A DNA stretch of 64,000 nt, taken from positions 401,467-465,466 of the forward strand of contig NZ_FOMK01000005.1 of the NCBI RefSeq assembly GCF_900112615.1, written 5' to 3'. Source of the DNA: Chitinophaga sp. CF118 (GTDB lineage Bacteria > Bacteroidota > Bacteroidia > Chitinophagales > Chitinophagaceae). This document shows, in pieces, positions 26,492 through 33,811 of this stretch. Every line of letters begins with the position of its first letter. Positions within the stretch are counted from its first letter, which is position 1. The translations under genes and the position numbers were made by a program. The notes beneath the pieces are model-generated. The model was not told the DNA's origin. It saw nothing but the letters and a program-made list of their open reading frames with translations, and made no database searches.

Positions 26492-26587
26492 TAATTGAGG
26501 AAGAGCAGGCAGTTTATAAATATTTGATCTGAATCACGAGTGAAGCCGGTCCGCATAATGATTACGAAATTGATCAACATATTTAAT

Positions 26588-26923
26588 ATGTCAGTCGAAC
26601 TTTCCAAAAAAGATAAGCGCATTGCTAGGGACGTGATAGAAAAGGGTTTGCAGAAAGAATTTCAGCAAGGCTTGCAACAATTTGATGCCATTTTGCAAAA
26701 GTGGAAAAATGAGCAACAGGATAACAGGGATATCTATCATAACTTATTTAAATCCGTTCACGACTTTGATAAGCACATAGCACGGCGATATGATAATATG
26801 AAAGGATCGACTTATCTGCTGATTCTAGTTGCTCAATTAATGGGCAACCTTATCTGTGAAGAAGATTTGATTGAATTGAACCCTGATGTGCGCAATGATA
26901 TCATATATGCTGCTATGGGATAG
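26588..26923 (+). CDS. Hypothetical charged helical protein, linked to fic
   Basis: About 111 residues from ATG 26588 (MSVELSKKDKRIARDVIEKG), preferred over 26540 because the family-like charged N-terminus begins there. Predicted all-helical, rich in Lys/Gln/Glu (KGLQKEFQQGLQQFDAILQ, HIARRYDNMKGSTYLLILV), no membrane helix. It lies on the same strand as fic and could be its partner or an antitoxin-like protein, but nothing in the sequence proves this. A direct repeat of the tRNA-Glu terminator begins five bases after the stop. Confidence 0.7.
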   Translation: MSVELSKKDKRIARDVIEKGLQKEFQQGLQQFDAILQKWKNEQQDNRDIYHNLFKSVHDFDKHIARRYDNMKGSTYLLILVAQLMGNLICEEDLIELNPDVRNDIIYAAMG

Positions 26924-26927
26924 TAGA

Positions 26928-27001
26928 GTTCGACTTACCTATCAGGGATTAAAACAAAAGCCTCGTAAACTTTCATTTACAAGGCCTTACGTTTCGTGTA
27001 C
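26928..27001. repeat. Direct repeat A of the tRNA-Glu terminator region
   Basis: About 74 bases matching 29764-29839 at roughly nine in ten positions (shared CCTCGTAAACTTTCATTTAC and TTCGTGTAC). It includes the hairpin AAAGCCTCGTAAA / TTTACAAGG (about 26957-26986). At its right end the sequence changes from the tRNA 3' end to the dispersed tail. Confidence 0.75.
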
Positions 27002-27047
27002 AACGGACCGGACAACTGTCGAACTTCTGGGTGGAAGATTTCTATAG
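26958..27047 (+). repeat. Dispersed hairpin-tail repeat, copy 6
   Basis: The hairpin of direct repeat A is followed by the tail GTACAACGGACCGGACAACT at 26998 and GTCGAACTTCTGGGTGG. It stands 34 bases beyond the stop codon of the AAA ATPase on the minus strand. Confidence 0.75.
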
Positions 27048-27080
27048 AATGTTTAGTATTTAATGCTCTAAATTGTATTA

Positions 27081-28250
27081 TTACATATTTCTTAAGTCAT
27101 TCATTATATCGATCAAAGGCAAAACAGTCACATCATGAGCCGCGGGGAAACGATCTTTGCCCGGATAAACGATAAAGCGGTTAGTGGCTTGAATATCCTC
27201 ACATCCAAAATGAAAACCCTTTGACAGGGTTGGAGCAAGCGATCGCTTAATTTCTATTGCCCATCTTTTGCCGGGGCTTTGTTCAATTACCAGATCTATT
27301 TCTGCTCCTGCGGATGTACGATAAAACCAGGGGGTAGCACCAATAGGTAAACATGATAATAGATTCTCAATGACAAAGCCTTCCCAACTTGCACCGACAA
27401 CCGGATGGCCTAAAACATCATCCAGTGTTGTAAGATTTAATAAAGCATGAGTCAGTCCACTGTCACGAATATAAATTTTGGGAGATTTTACAAGTCGTTT
27501 TCCGAGATTTCCAGACCACGGTCGTAATGTACGTATCAATAGTAAATCTTCTAATAGTTCAATATAACGTTTTGCTGTTGGGGCTGTAACGCCCAGATTT
27601 GCACCCATTTGCGCTATATTGATTTGTCCGCCCTGGCTATGTGCTAACATTGTCCAGAGTAATCGCAAGCTTGTCGCAGGTATTCTGGCCCCGAATTGAG
27701 GAACATCTCGTTCCAGATAGGTGCTTATAAAATTCATTCGCCACCGTAAACTCGCCGGATCATTTCTGGCTAAGAAGCTATCCGGGAAGCCTCCCCTTAA
27801 CCATAATTGGTCCTGATCTGCCTGATTGACTTCAGATACCGTCAAACCTGAAAGTTCCTTATAAGCAATACGCCCTGCTAATGATTCTGAAGATTGTTTT
27901 AAAAGATCAAGAGAAGCCGATCCTAAAATAAGGAATTGTCCGGTCTTGTGCCCTTGCCGACGTTGTCGGTCGATAACCCCACGTAAAATTTGGAATAATT
28001 CAGGAACACGCTGAATTTCATCAAGAATAATTAGTCTGCCTTTGTGCAATTCAAAATATGCTTCTGACTCGTTAAGTTTAGCTCTGTCAGTGGGGCTTTC
28101 CAGATCAAGATAAATGGGGTCAGGTGTAAATGAGGCCGCTATTTCCTCTGCCAAAGTGGTTTTTCCAACCTGCCGTGGCCCTAAAACGCCTACAGCAGAG
28201 AATTCTTCCAGTAATTGGACAATTTCAGACTTAGCTTTGCGTGTAATCAT
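27081..28250 (-). CDS. AAA+ ATPase with C-terminal DUF4143 nuclease-like domain
   Basis: 389 residues. Walker A GPRQVGKTTL (about 22-31), Walker B GRLIILDEIQRVPEL, sensor region FLILGSASLDLLKQSSESL. The C-terminal half is DUF4143 (FISTYLERDVPQFGARI, LRPWSGNLGKRLVKSPKIYI, LTHALLNL) with a PD-(D/E)XK-like core (GAEIDLVIE ... WAIEIKRS). This family is widespread, often horizontally moved, and of uncertain role. Start and stop regions of two further copies survive as relics at 17950-18030 and 24437-24479. An inverted repeat abuts the start codon. Confidence 0.9.
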   Translation of the reverse strand: MITRKAKSEIVQLLEEFSAVGVLGPRQVGKTTLAEEIAASFTPDPIYLDLESPTDRAKLNESEAYFELHKGRLIILDEIQRVPELFQILRGVIDRQRRQGHKTGQFLILGSASLDLLKQSSESLAGRIAYKELSGLTVSEVNQADQDQLWLRGGFPDSFLARNDPASLRWRMNFISTYLERDVPQFGARIPATSLRLLWTMLAHSQGGQINIAQMGANLGVTAPTAKRYIELLEDLLLIRTLRPWSGNLGKRLVKSPKIYIRDSGLTHALLNLTTLDDVLGHPVVGASWEGFVIENLLSCLPIGATPWFYRTSAGAEIDLVIEQSPGKRWAIEIKRSLAPTLSKGFHFGCEDIQATNRFIVYPGKDRFPAAHDVTVLPLIDIMNDLRNM

Positions 28251-28287
28251 CCTTGCAATTATAATATTAAATATTCGATTTGCAAGG
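28251..28287 (-). promoter_or_regulatory. Inverted repeat and promoter at the ATPase start
   Basis: CCTTGCAA (28251-28258) and TTGCAAGG (28280-28287) flank 21 bases, with the ATG touching the first arm on the minus strand. Read on that strand, TTG in the far arm and TATAATTG overlapping the near arm are 19 bases apart, a fair -33/-7 pair that would give an almost leaderless mRNA. The layout is kept in the relic at 17950-18030. Confidence 0.5.
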
Positions 28288-28391
28288 ATAAATTCTTAAA
28301 ACTAGTATGGTTAATGGGGAAATCCGAGGATGGGACGCATATTTGTTTTTACCTCCATGTGGCCGGACTAGCAAGGTTATTGGCAGAAAAT

Positions 28392-28480
28392 AAAAAGGGA
28401 ACAATGCATCAACTGTATTGTTCCCTTTTAGTGTCCAACTGACCGGACAAATGTCCAACTTATACCTGCCAGATTTTAAG
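28392..28480 (+). repeat. Dispersed hairpin-tail repeat, copy 7
   Basis: 13-bp perfect hairpin (28393-28405 with 28417-28429; AAAAGGGAACAAT arms) followed by the tail GTCCAACTGACCGGACAAAT from 28433 and GTCCAACTTATACC, AGATTTTAAG. Stem nearly equal to those of copies 2 and 3 although it lies 23 kb away. It separates the ATPase from the J-domain-like gene. Confidence 0.75.
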
Positions 28481-28497
28481 CAATTAACTAAAAGCCC

Positions 28498-29643
28498 TCA
28501 TAATTCATAAAAAAAAGTTTCCTTAGGATCAATATAAAAGTCCTTGATAAACTGTGTAACAGCGACCTGAGTTTTATGGCTATGCATCAGTTGATGAATA
28601 TCGGATTGTATTTTTTTGTTTAATGCCCGATAATTTACCCCTTCCCTTATTAATTCCAGTGGAGCAATAGATTTACTTAAATGGGAGAATGCCTGTACAG
28701 CAGAAAATATAGGGTTTAAATGTAACATGTGCAGTTCCTCATCAAGTTCTTTCACCTGATCTTTCAATAATTGAATATAAACATTCAACGTTGCGGAGGG
28801 CATATTATTGAAATTTTCATCGTGTCCTTTTATCCATTGCATTTCGAGCTGCAACAATTGCATCAAATCCTTATTTTCGTATGCAACCGTTACCTTCTTC
28901 ATCATTTCCTCTTTTTCTATTTTCAATATCTCATCTGGTTCGGTATCAGGATGTAAAATTTTAGCCAGGGCAATGTAAATGCTGCGAATGCTTTTATTTT
29001 TTAACGCTTCCTTTTGCTGTTCCAGCTTTTCTTTTTCCAGTTGTTTTTTAGTTTTGGGTTTCGCGCCTTTCTCGCTTTCTTTCTGCTCCCACTGCTTTTT
29101 AAGTTCTTCCTCTATCTTATCGAAGTCGGGGTTCTCTGTAAGTATTGATGGGTCAATTTGTAGTCCAAACTCTTCATACAGCATTGCACTGAAGTCTTCT
29201 TTCATAGCAGATTCCTGCCGCGAAAGTTCTTCCTCATAGTTTAAGCCGCTATACTTTTTATATAGTTCTTTAGTTTCATCAGTGGGTTCTATCACGCTAA
29301 AAGCATCGTTTAAGAAATCAAGTAGCAAAGTATCTAGCTTTTGATTTTGAGTACGGGATAATTTTATATCTGTTCTTTTCTTATTCAGCAAATGGCAAAT
29401 TTCGATCTTCAATCTTCCCAATTCAAGTATATGAGGATGGACATCTTTTTGATACAAGCTGTTTAAATGTTCCAGCTTATCAGTTTCGTCCGATATCTGT
29501 TTTTGCAATTTTTCTATACGTTTGGAGAGCCTGTTGAAGGCTTGCTGTTCCTTTGATAATGGAATGTTACTGTTTTTTATCTGAACAGGTTTGTGAGGAG
29601 CGTCATTATTGTTTTGGGTGCTGTCAAACAGATTCCGCTGCAT
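28498..29643 (-). CDS. Coiled-coil protein with a J-domain-like HPD segment
   Basis: 381 residues, soluble and strongly helical. A coiled coil runs about 35-75 (RLSKRIEKLQKQISDETDKL) and another, Lys/Glu-rich, about 175-215. Residues 215-265 look like helices II and III of a J domain around an intact HPD at 231-233 (YIALAKILHPDTEPD ... KKVTVAYENKDLMQLLQLE). The N-terminal J-domain helix I is not obvious. If real it would engage a DnaK-type chaperone; otherwise no function is recognised. It has a near-perfect Bacteroidota promoter and an operator-like word shared with fic. Confidence 0.75.
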   Translation of the reverse strand: MQRNLFDSTQNNNDAPHKPVQIKNSNIPLSKEQQAFNRLSKRIEKLQKQISDETDKLEHLNSLYQKDVHPHILELGRLKIEICHLLNKKRTDIKLSRTQNQKLDTLLLDFLNDAFSVIEPTDETKELYKKYSGLNYEEELSRQESAMKEDFSAMLYEEFGLQIDPSILTENPDFDKIEEELKKQWEQKESEKGAKPKTKKQLEKEKLEQQKEALKNKSIRSIYIALAKILHPDTEPDEILKIEKEEMMKKVTVAYENKDLMQLLQLEMQWIKGHDENFNNMPSATLNVYIQLLKDQVKELDEELHMLHLNPIFSAVQAFSHLSKSIAPLELIREGVNYRALNKKIQSDIHQLMHSHKTQVAVTQFIKDFYIDPKETFFYEL

Positions 29644-29655
29644 GTTTTTTTATTT

Positions 29656-29694
29656 CAAAAATAAGGATGTGTATATAAACGCCCAAAAATGCAT
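29656..29694 (-). promoter_or_regulatory. Promoter of the J-domain-like gene with fic-operator word
   Basis: Minus strand: TTTG (29687-29684), 20 bases, TATTTTTG (29663-29656), an exact -33/-7 pair; the ATG is 13 bases further. The -33 overlaps GCCCAAAAATGCAT (29681-29694), a word also present at the centre of the fic operator (GCCCAAAAAATGCAT at 25383-25397, one extra A). Confidence 0.65.
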
Positions 29695-29763
29695 ATATGA
29701 TTTTCTGGGATTGTATTAATAATAAGGCTCGTGATGATGTAATTGATATTGTAAATATTCCAG

Positions 29764-29836
29764 GTTCGATTTATCTATCAGGAGATTAAAACAAAAAGCC
29801 TCGTAAACTTTCATTTACAAGGCTTTATAATTCGTG
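29764..29836 (-). terminator. Terminator of tRNA-Glu (direct repeat B)
   Basis: On the minus strand AAAGCCTTGTAAA and TTTACGAGGCTTT pair (one G.U) around TGAAAG, followed by TTTGTTTT, directly after the tRNA. The same stretch is duplicated at 26928-27001. Confidence 0.75.
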
Positions 29837-29908
29837 TACCGCGTACGGGAGTCGAACCCGTCATTCCTCCGTGAAAGGGAGGTGTATTAACCGATTTACC
29901 AACGCGGC
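29837..29908 (-). tRNA. tRNA-Glu (anticodon TTC)
   Basis: 72 bases. Acceptor GCCGCGT pairs with ACGCGGT (first pair G.U), anticodon stem CCTCC/GGAGG encloses CTTTCAC with anticodon TTC, and the T arm ACGGG-TTCGACT-CCCGT is perfect. Discriminator base A; no encoded CCA. Confidence 0.93.
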
Positions 29909-29991
29909 GAATACATTCCTATATTTTAGGACTGCAAAGGTAGGGTCTATTTTGATATTTTCAAAAAAAACTTGCTTAACTTAAATTTATA

Positions 29992-30022
29992 TTGCTTAAT
30001 CCCTGTATTGCTTGTAAATTCG
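29992..30022 (+). promoter_or_regulatory. Probable gapA promoter
   Basis: TTG at 29992-29994 and TAAATTCG at 30015-30022, 20 bases apart, about 40 bases before the gapA ATG. One mismatch to TAnnTTTG. Confidence 0.4.
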
Positions 30023-30061
30023 CTACTCAATTTTTTTCAATCTTAACAAACTCAGTGTAAA

Positions 30062-31078
30062 ATGGGAACTACTCTTAAAATCGGTATTAATGGTTTCGGT
30101 CGTATTGGCCGTTTAGTATACCGTCAGATCTCTAAAATGCCCGGCATAGACGTGGTAGCTATTAATGACCTTACAAGTCCCGCTGTATTAGCTCATTTGC
30201 TGAAGTATGACTCCGCTCAGGGTCGTTTTGATGCAGACGTTAAGCATTCTGAAAACTCAATTTCTGTAGACGGTGCAGAAATTAAAATATACGCACAGAG
30301 AGATCCTTCTCAAATTCCCTGGGGACAGCATGGCATTGACGTGGTAATTGAATCTACTGGTTTCTTCGCAGATAGAGATAAAGCTGCTGCTCACATTACT
30401 GCTGGCGCTAAAAGAGTTGTTATTTCCGCTCCTGCTACCGGCGACCTGAAAACTGTTGTTTTCAACGTAAACCATGACATCCTGGATGGTAGCGAAACCG
30501 TTATCTCTTGCGCTTCCTGCACTACCAACTGTCTGGCTCCAATGGCAAAAGTTCTGGATGATAAATACGGTATTGAATTAGGTTTCATGACCACCATCCA
30601 CGCTTATACAAACGACCAGAACACCCTGGATGCTCCTCATCCAAAAGGTGACCTGCGCCGTGCTCGTGCTGCTGCCGCTAATATCGTTCCTAACAGCACC
30701 GGTGCTGCTAAAGCAATCGGCCTGGTACTGCCTAAACTGAAAGGCAAACTGGACGGTAGCGCTCAACGCGTACCAACCATCACCGGTTCTTTAACTGAAC
30801 TGACTACCATCCTGAACAAAAAAGTAACAGCAGAAGAAATCAACGCCGCTATGAAAGCAGCTTCTAACGAATCTTTCGGTTATACCGAAGACGAAATCGT
30901 GAGCAGCGACATCATCGGTATCCACTTCGGTTCCCTGTACGATGCTACACAAACCAAAGTAATCACTGTTGGCGACAAACAACTGGTTAAAACCGTTTCC
31001 TGGTACGATAACGAAATGAGCTACGTATCCCAGCTGGTACGTACCGTTAAGTACTTTGCCGGCCTGATCAGCAAATAA
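30062..31078 (+). CDS. gapA: Glyceraldehyde-3-phosphate dehydrogenase
   Basis: 338 residues. NAD-binding start INGFGRIGR, catalytic motif SCASCTTNCLAP (active Cys near residue 153), the catalytic His in FMTTIHAYTNDQ, and WYDNEMSYVSQLVRT at the end. It oxidises glyceraldehyde-3-phosphate to 1,3-bisphosphoglycerate, the substrate of the pgk product encoded next. Codon use is strongly biased compared with the accessory genes upstream (many CTG, GCT and GTT codons), as expected for a highly expressed glycolytic enzyme. Confidence 0.98.
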   Translation: MGTTLKIGINGFGRIGRLVYRQISKMPGIDVVAINDLTSPAVLAHLLKYDSAQGRFDADVKHSENSISVDGAEIKIYAQRDPSQIPWGQHGIDVVIESTGFFADRDKAAAHITAGAKRVVISAPATGDLKTVVFNVNHDILDGSETVISCASCTTNCLAPMAKVLDDKYGIELGFMTTIHAYTNDQNTLDAPHPKGDLRRARAAAANIVPNSTGAAKAIGLVLPKLKGKLDGSAQRVPTITGSLTELTTILNKKVTAEEINAAMKAASNESFGYTEDEIVSSDIIGIHFGSLYDATQTKVITVGDKQLVKTVSWYDNEMSYVSQLVRTVKYFAGLISK

Positions 31079-31101
31079 GTTATCACATGATCGTGTAAAT
31101 G

Positions 31102-31155
31102 GTGAATGGTAAATGGTGAATGATCACCATTCACTGTTCACCATTTACCATTTAC
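31102..31155. repeat. Long hairpin between gapA and pgk
   Basis: Arms 31102-31120 and 31137-31155 form a 19-pair stem with one G.U. They are built from alternating AATGGTGA / AATGGTAA words, so the site also contains short tandem repeats. There is no T-run after it, so it may be a processing or partial-stop signal between gapA and pgk, or a small repeat element. Confidence 0.6.
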
Positions 31156-31189
31156 TCACCAGACCTCTCCATCTTAAAATAGTTCACAA

Positions 31190-32386
31190 ATGAGCAAATT
31201 CTCCGATTTCAATTTCAGCGGTCACAAGGCTCTCGTGCGTGTTGACTTCAACGTGCCCCTGAATGATAAATATGAAATTACTGATGATACCCGCATGACT
31301 GCTGCCGTTCCTACGATCAAAAAGATCCTGAAAGATGGCGGTAGCGTGATCCTGATGTCTCACCTGGGTCGTCCAAAAGATGGTCCTACTGATAAGTATT
31401 CCCTGAAACACCTGGTTTACCACCTGGTGAAACTTCTGGAAGGTACTACCGTGAAGTTTGCAGAAGACTGTGTTGGCCCCGTAGCAGAAGCTGCAGCCGC
31501 CAGCCTGCAACCTGGAGAGGTACTACTGCTGGAAAACCTCCGCTTCTACAAAGAAGAAGAAAAAGGAGATAAAACATTTGCAGAAAAACTCTCTAAACTG
31601 GGAGATGTTTACGTGAACGATGCCTTCGGTACCGCTCACCGTGCTCACGCTTCTACCGCTGTTATTGCTGAATTCTACCCTTCAGATAAACGTATATTCG
31701 GCCTGCTGATGGAAGCTGAAGTAGGTAACGCAGAAAAAGTATTACACAAATCTGAAAGACCGTTTACCGCTATCCTCGGTGGTGCTAAGGTGAGCGATAA
31801 AATCCTCATCATAGAAAACCTGCTGGAAAGAGCAAATAATATTATCATCGGTGGAGGTATGGCTTACACTTTCCTGAAAGCTCAGGGTAAAGAAATAGGT
31901 AGCTCACTGTGTGAAACAGAAAAACTGGACCTGGCACTCGAACTGCTGGCGAAAGCAAAAGCTAAAGGCGTTGCGCTGATCCTTCCGGTAGATTCTATCG
32001 CTGCAGACAAGTTTGCTGCCGATGCAAATACCCAGGCGGTTAGCAACGATAACATCCCTGCCGGCTGGATGGGATTGGATATAGGCGAAAAATCAGTAGC
32101 AATATTCAGCGAAACTATCCAGCAATCAAAAACCATCCTGTGGAACGGTCCTATGGGTGTGTTTGAAATGGCTGCCTTCCAGCATGGTACAAAAGCAGTG
32201 GCAAATGCTATCGCTAAAGCTACTTCACAGGGTGCTTTCTCTCTGGTAGGTGGCGGCGACTCCGTTGCTGCTGTAAACCAGTTTGGCCTGGCCGACAAAG
32301 TAAGCTACGTATCCACCGGTGGTGGTGCACTGCTGGAATACTTTGAAGGTAAAACCTTACCAGGTATCGCTGCAATCAAAGGATAA
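31190..32386 (+). CDS. pgk: Phosphoglycerate kinase
   Basis: 398 residues, normal bacterial length. Motifs: VRVDFNVPLND, SHLGRPKDG, LLLENLRFY, DAFGTAHRAHAST, FTAILGGAKVSDK, IIIGGGMAYTFLKAQG, WNGPMGVFE and the C-terminal GGGDSVAAV. It makes ATP from 1,3-bisphosphoglycerate and follows gapA by 111 bases on the same strand, with a strong terminator after it, so the two are a glycolytic unit. Confidence 0.98.
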   Translation: MSKFSDFNFSGHKALVRVDFNVPLNDKYEITDDTRMTAAVPTIKKILKDGGSVILMSHLGRPKDGPTDKYSLKHLVYHLVKLLEGTTVKFAEDCVGPVAEAAAASLQPGEVLLLENLRFYKEEEKGDKTFAEKLSKLGDVYVNDAFGTAHRAHASTAVIAEFYPSDKRIFGLLMEAEVGNAEKVLHKSERPFTAILGGAKVSDKILIIENLLERANNIIIGGGMAYTFLKAQGKEIGSSLCETEKLDLALELLAKAKAKGVALILPVDSIAADKFAADANTQAVSNDNIPAGWMGLDIGEKSVAIFSETIQQSKTILWNGPMGVFEMAAFQHGTKAVANAIAKATSQGAFSLVGGGDSVAAVNQFGLADKVSYVSTGGGALLEYFEGKTLPGIAAIKG

Positions 32387-32401
32387 TCTCCTTCAACATA
32401 T

Positions 32402-32455
32402 AATTCAAACGCCCTACACGGTTGCTTTTGCAGCCAGTGTCGGGCGTTTTGAATT
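32402..32455 (+). terminator. Terminator of gapA-pgk
   Basis: AATTCAAACGCCC-ACAC pairs with GTGT-GGGCGTTTTGAATT across a short GC-rich loop, ending in TTTT within the stem base. It starts 16 bases after the pgk stop. Confidence 0.75.
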
Positions 32456-32503
32456 ATATATCTCCTGCCACTATTAAACATTTTACATTTTTTGAGTATA
32501 TTG

Positions 32504-33757
32504 ATGAGTATGAGCAAACTTTTCCGGCATTTATATTTCCAGGTAATCATCGCAATAATACTCGGTATACTCGTAGGTGCATTCTTTCCCGGTTTTGCCG
32601 GTACCGGCAAAGTGATAAGCGAAGTTTTTATTAACCTGATCAAAATGCTGATAGCTCCCATCATATTCCTTACCATCGTATTGGGTATTGCAAGGATGGG
32701 AGATATGAAAAAAGTAGGACGGGTAGGAGGAAAGGCCCTGCTGTATTTTGAGATCGTTACTACCCTGGCAATTACAATAGGAATCGTTGTTGCAAATCTG
32801 CTGAAACCCGGCTATGGGGTTATCTTTACCAATACAAATGCATCTGCCCTTGCCAAAATAGAAAAAGATGCTGCGGCATTCAACTGGACAGAGTTTCTGA
32901 TGCATATCGTGCCTTCAAACGCTATAGATGCTTTTGCGAAAGGGGATATCCTGCAGGTGCTGGTGTTTGCTATTCTGTTTGGTTATGGTATCACCAAACT
33001 GAATGGCCCCGCTGCTTCATCATTACTTGGAACTTTTGAAAGACTGGGAGAGGTTTTCTTTAATATCCTGAAGTTCATTATGCGGCTGGCACCACTGGGA
33101 GCCTTTGGCGGCATGGCTTACACTATTGGCAGTTTTGGATTGCAATCACTCACCCCAATGGTGAAACTAATGGGGTGTGTATACCTGACAATGTTCCTCT
33201 TCATTTTTGTGGTTTTGAATGGCATTGCCCGTTTTTATGGTTTTAGCCTGTGGCGCTATCTGAAATATATACGTAACGAAATATTACTGGTGCTGGGTAC
33301 CTCTTCTTCCGAATCTGCCCTGCCAGGATTAATGGAACGGCTGGAAAAACTAGGTTGTTCCCGGGAGGTTGTGGGCCTGGTAGTACCTGCGGGATATTCC
33401 TTTAACCTGGATGGTACCAGTATCTACCTGTCTATGGCAGTTATATTCCTGGCGCAGGTATTTAATGTGCCCTTAACAATATGGCAGGAACTAACAGTAC
33501 TGGGCATCCTGATGATCACCTCAAAAGGTGCTGCAGGAATTACCGGAAGTGGATTCATCGTTTTGGCATCTACCTTATCAGTGATCAAGGTGATTCCTGT
33601 AGAAGGACTGGCCATCCTGATAGGGGTAGACAGATTTATGTCTGAAGCCCGTGCTATTACCAACCTCATAGGTAACGGAGTGGCAACTATCGTAATGGCT
33701 AAAAGCGAAAATGCGTTTGATGAAGAAATGTATCGTCAAGCAACACATAATACTTAA
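32504..33757 (+). CDS. Dicarboxylate/amino acid:cation symporter (DAACS family)
   Basis: About 417 residues from ATG 32504 (MSMSKLFRHLY); ATG 32510 is also possible and a TTG at 32492 less so. Eight or more membrane segments and the re-entrant loop motifs of GltP/DctA-type carriers are visible: LGTSSSESALPGLMERLE with the serine-rich stretch, YSFNLDGTSIYL, KGAAGITGSGFIVLASTL and the final DRFMSEARAITNLIGNG. It imports dicarboxylates or acidic amino acids with protons or sodium. The exact substrate cannot be assigned. Confidence 0.93.
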   Translation: MSMSKLFRHLYFQVIIAIILGILVGAFFPGFAGTGKVISEVFINLIKMLIAPIIFLTIVLGIARMGDMKKVGRVGGKALLYFEIVTTLAITIGIVVANLLKPGYGVIFTNTNASALAKIEKDAAAFNWTEFLMHIVPSNAIDAFAKGDILQVLVFAILFGYGITKLNGPAASSLLGTFERLGEVFFNILKFIMRLAPLGAFGGMAYTIGSFGLQSLTPMVKLMGCVYLTMFLFIFVVLNGIARFYGFSLWRYLKYIRNEILLVLGTSSSESALPGLMERLEKLGCSREVVGLVVPAGYSFNLDGTSIYLSMAVIFLAQVFNVPLTIWQELTVLGILMITSKGAAGITGSGFIVLASTLSVIKVIPVEGLAILIGVDRFMSEARAITNLIGNGVATIVMAKSENAFDEEMYRQATHNT

Positions 33758-33761
33758 TTTT

Positions 33762-33803
33762 AGATAAGGGTGCAACCATTTGCTGAATAACCCCTTATCT
33801 TTT
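33762..33803 (+). terminator. Terminator after the symporter gene
   Basis: AGATAAGGG (33762-33770) pairs with CCCTTATCT (33792-33800), followed by TTT. The next gene starts 9 bases further, so it may be partial read-through. Confidence 0.6.
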
Positions 33804-33811
33804 CCCACTGT

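Noticed and set aside
3302..28480. Chromosomal integron with attC sites
   Set aside because: Repeats have constant orientation and hairpins, but no integrase is visible, a 10-kb operon lies between the two groups, and the canonical core site was not seen. Kept only as an analogy.
29837..29908. tRNA-derived origin of the dispersed tail taken as proven
   Set aside because: The tail and the tRNA 3' end share GTAC spacing and the GTCGAAC word only; similarity is too short without an alignment score.
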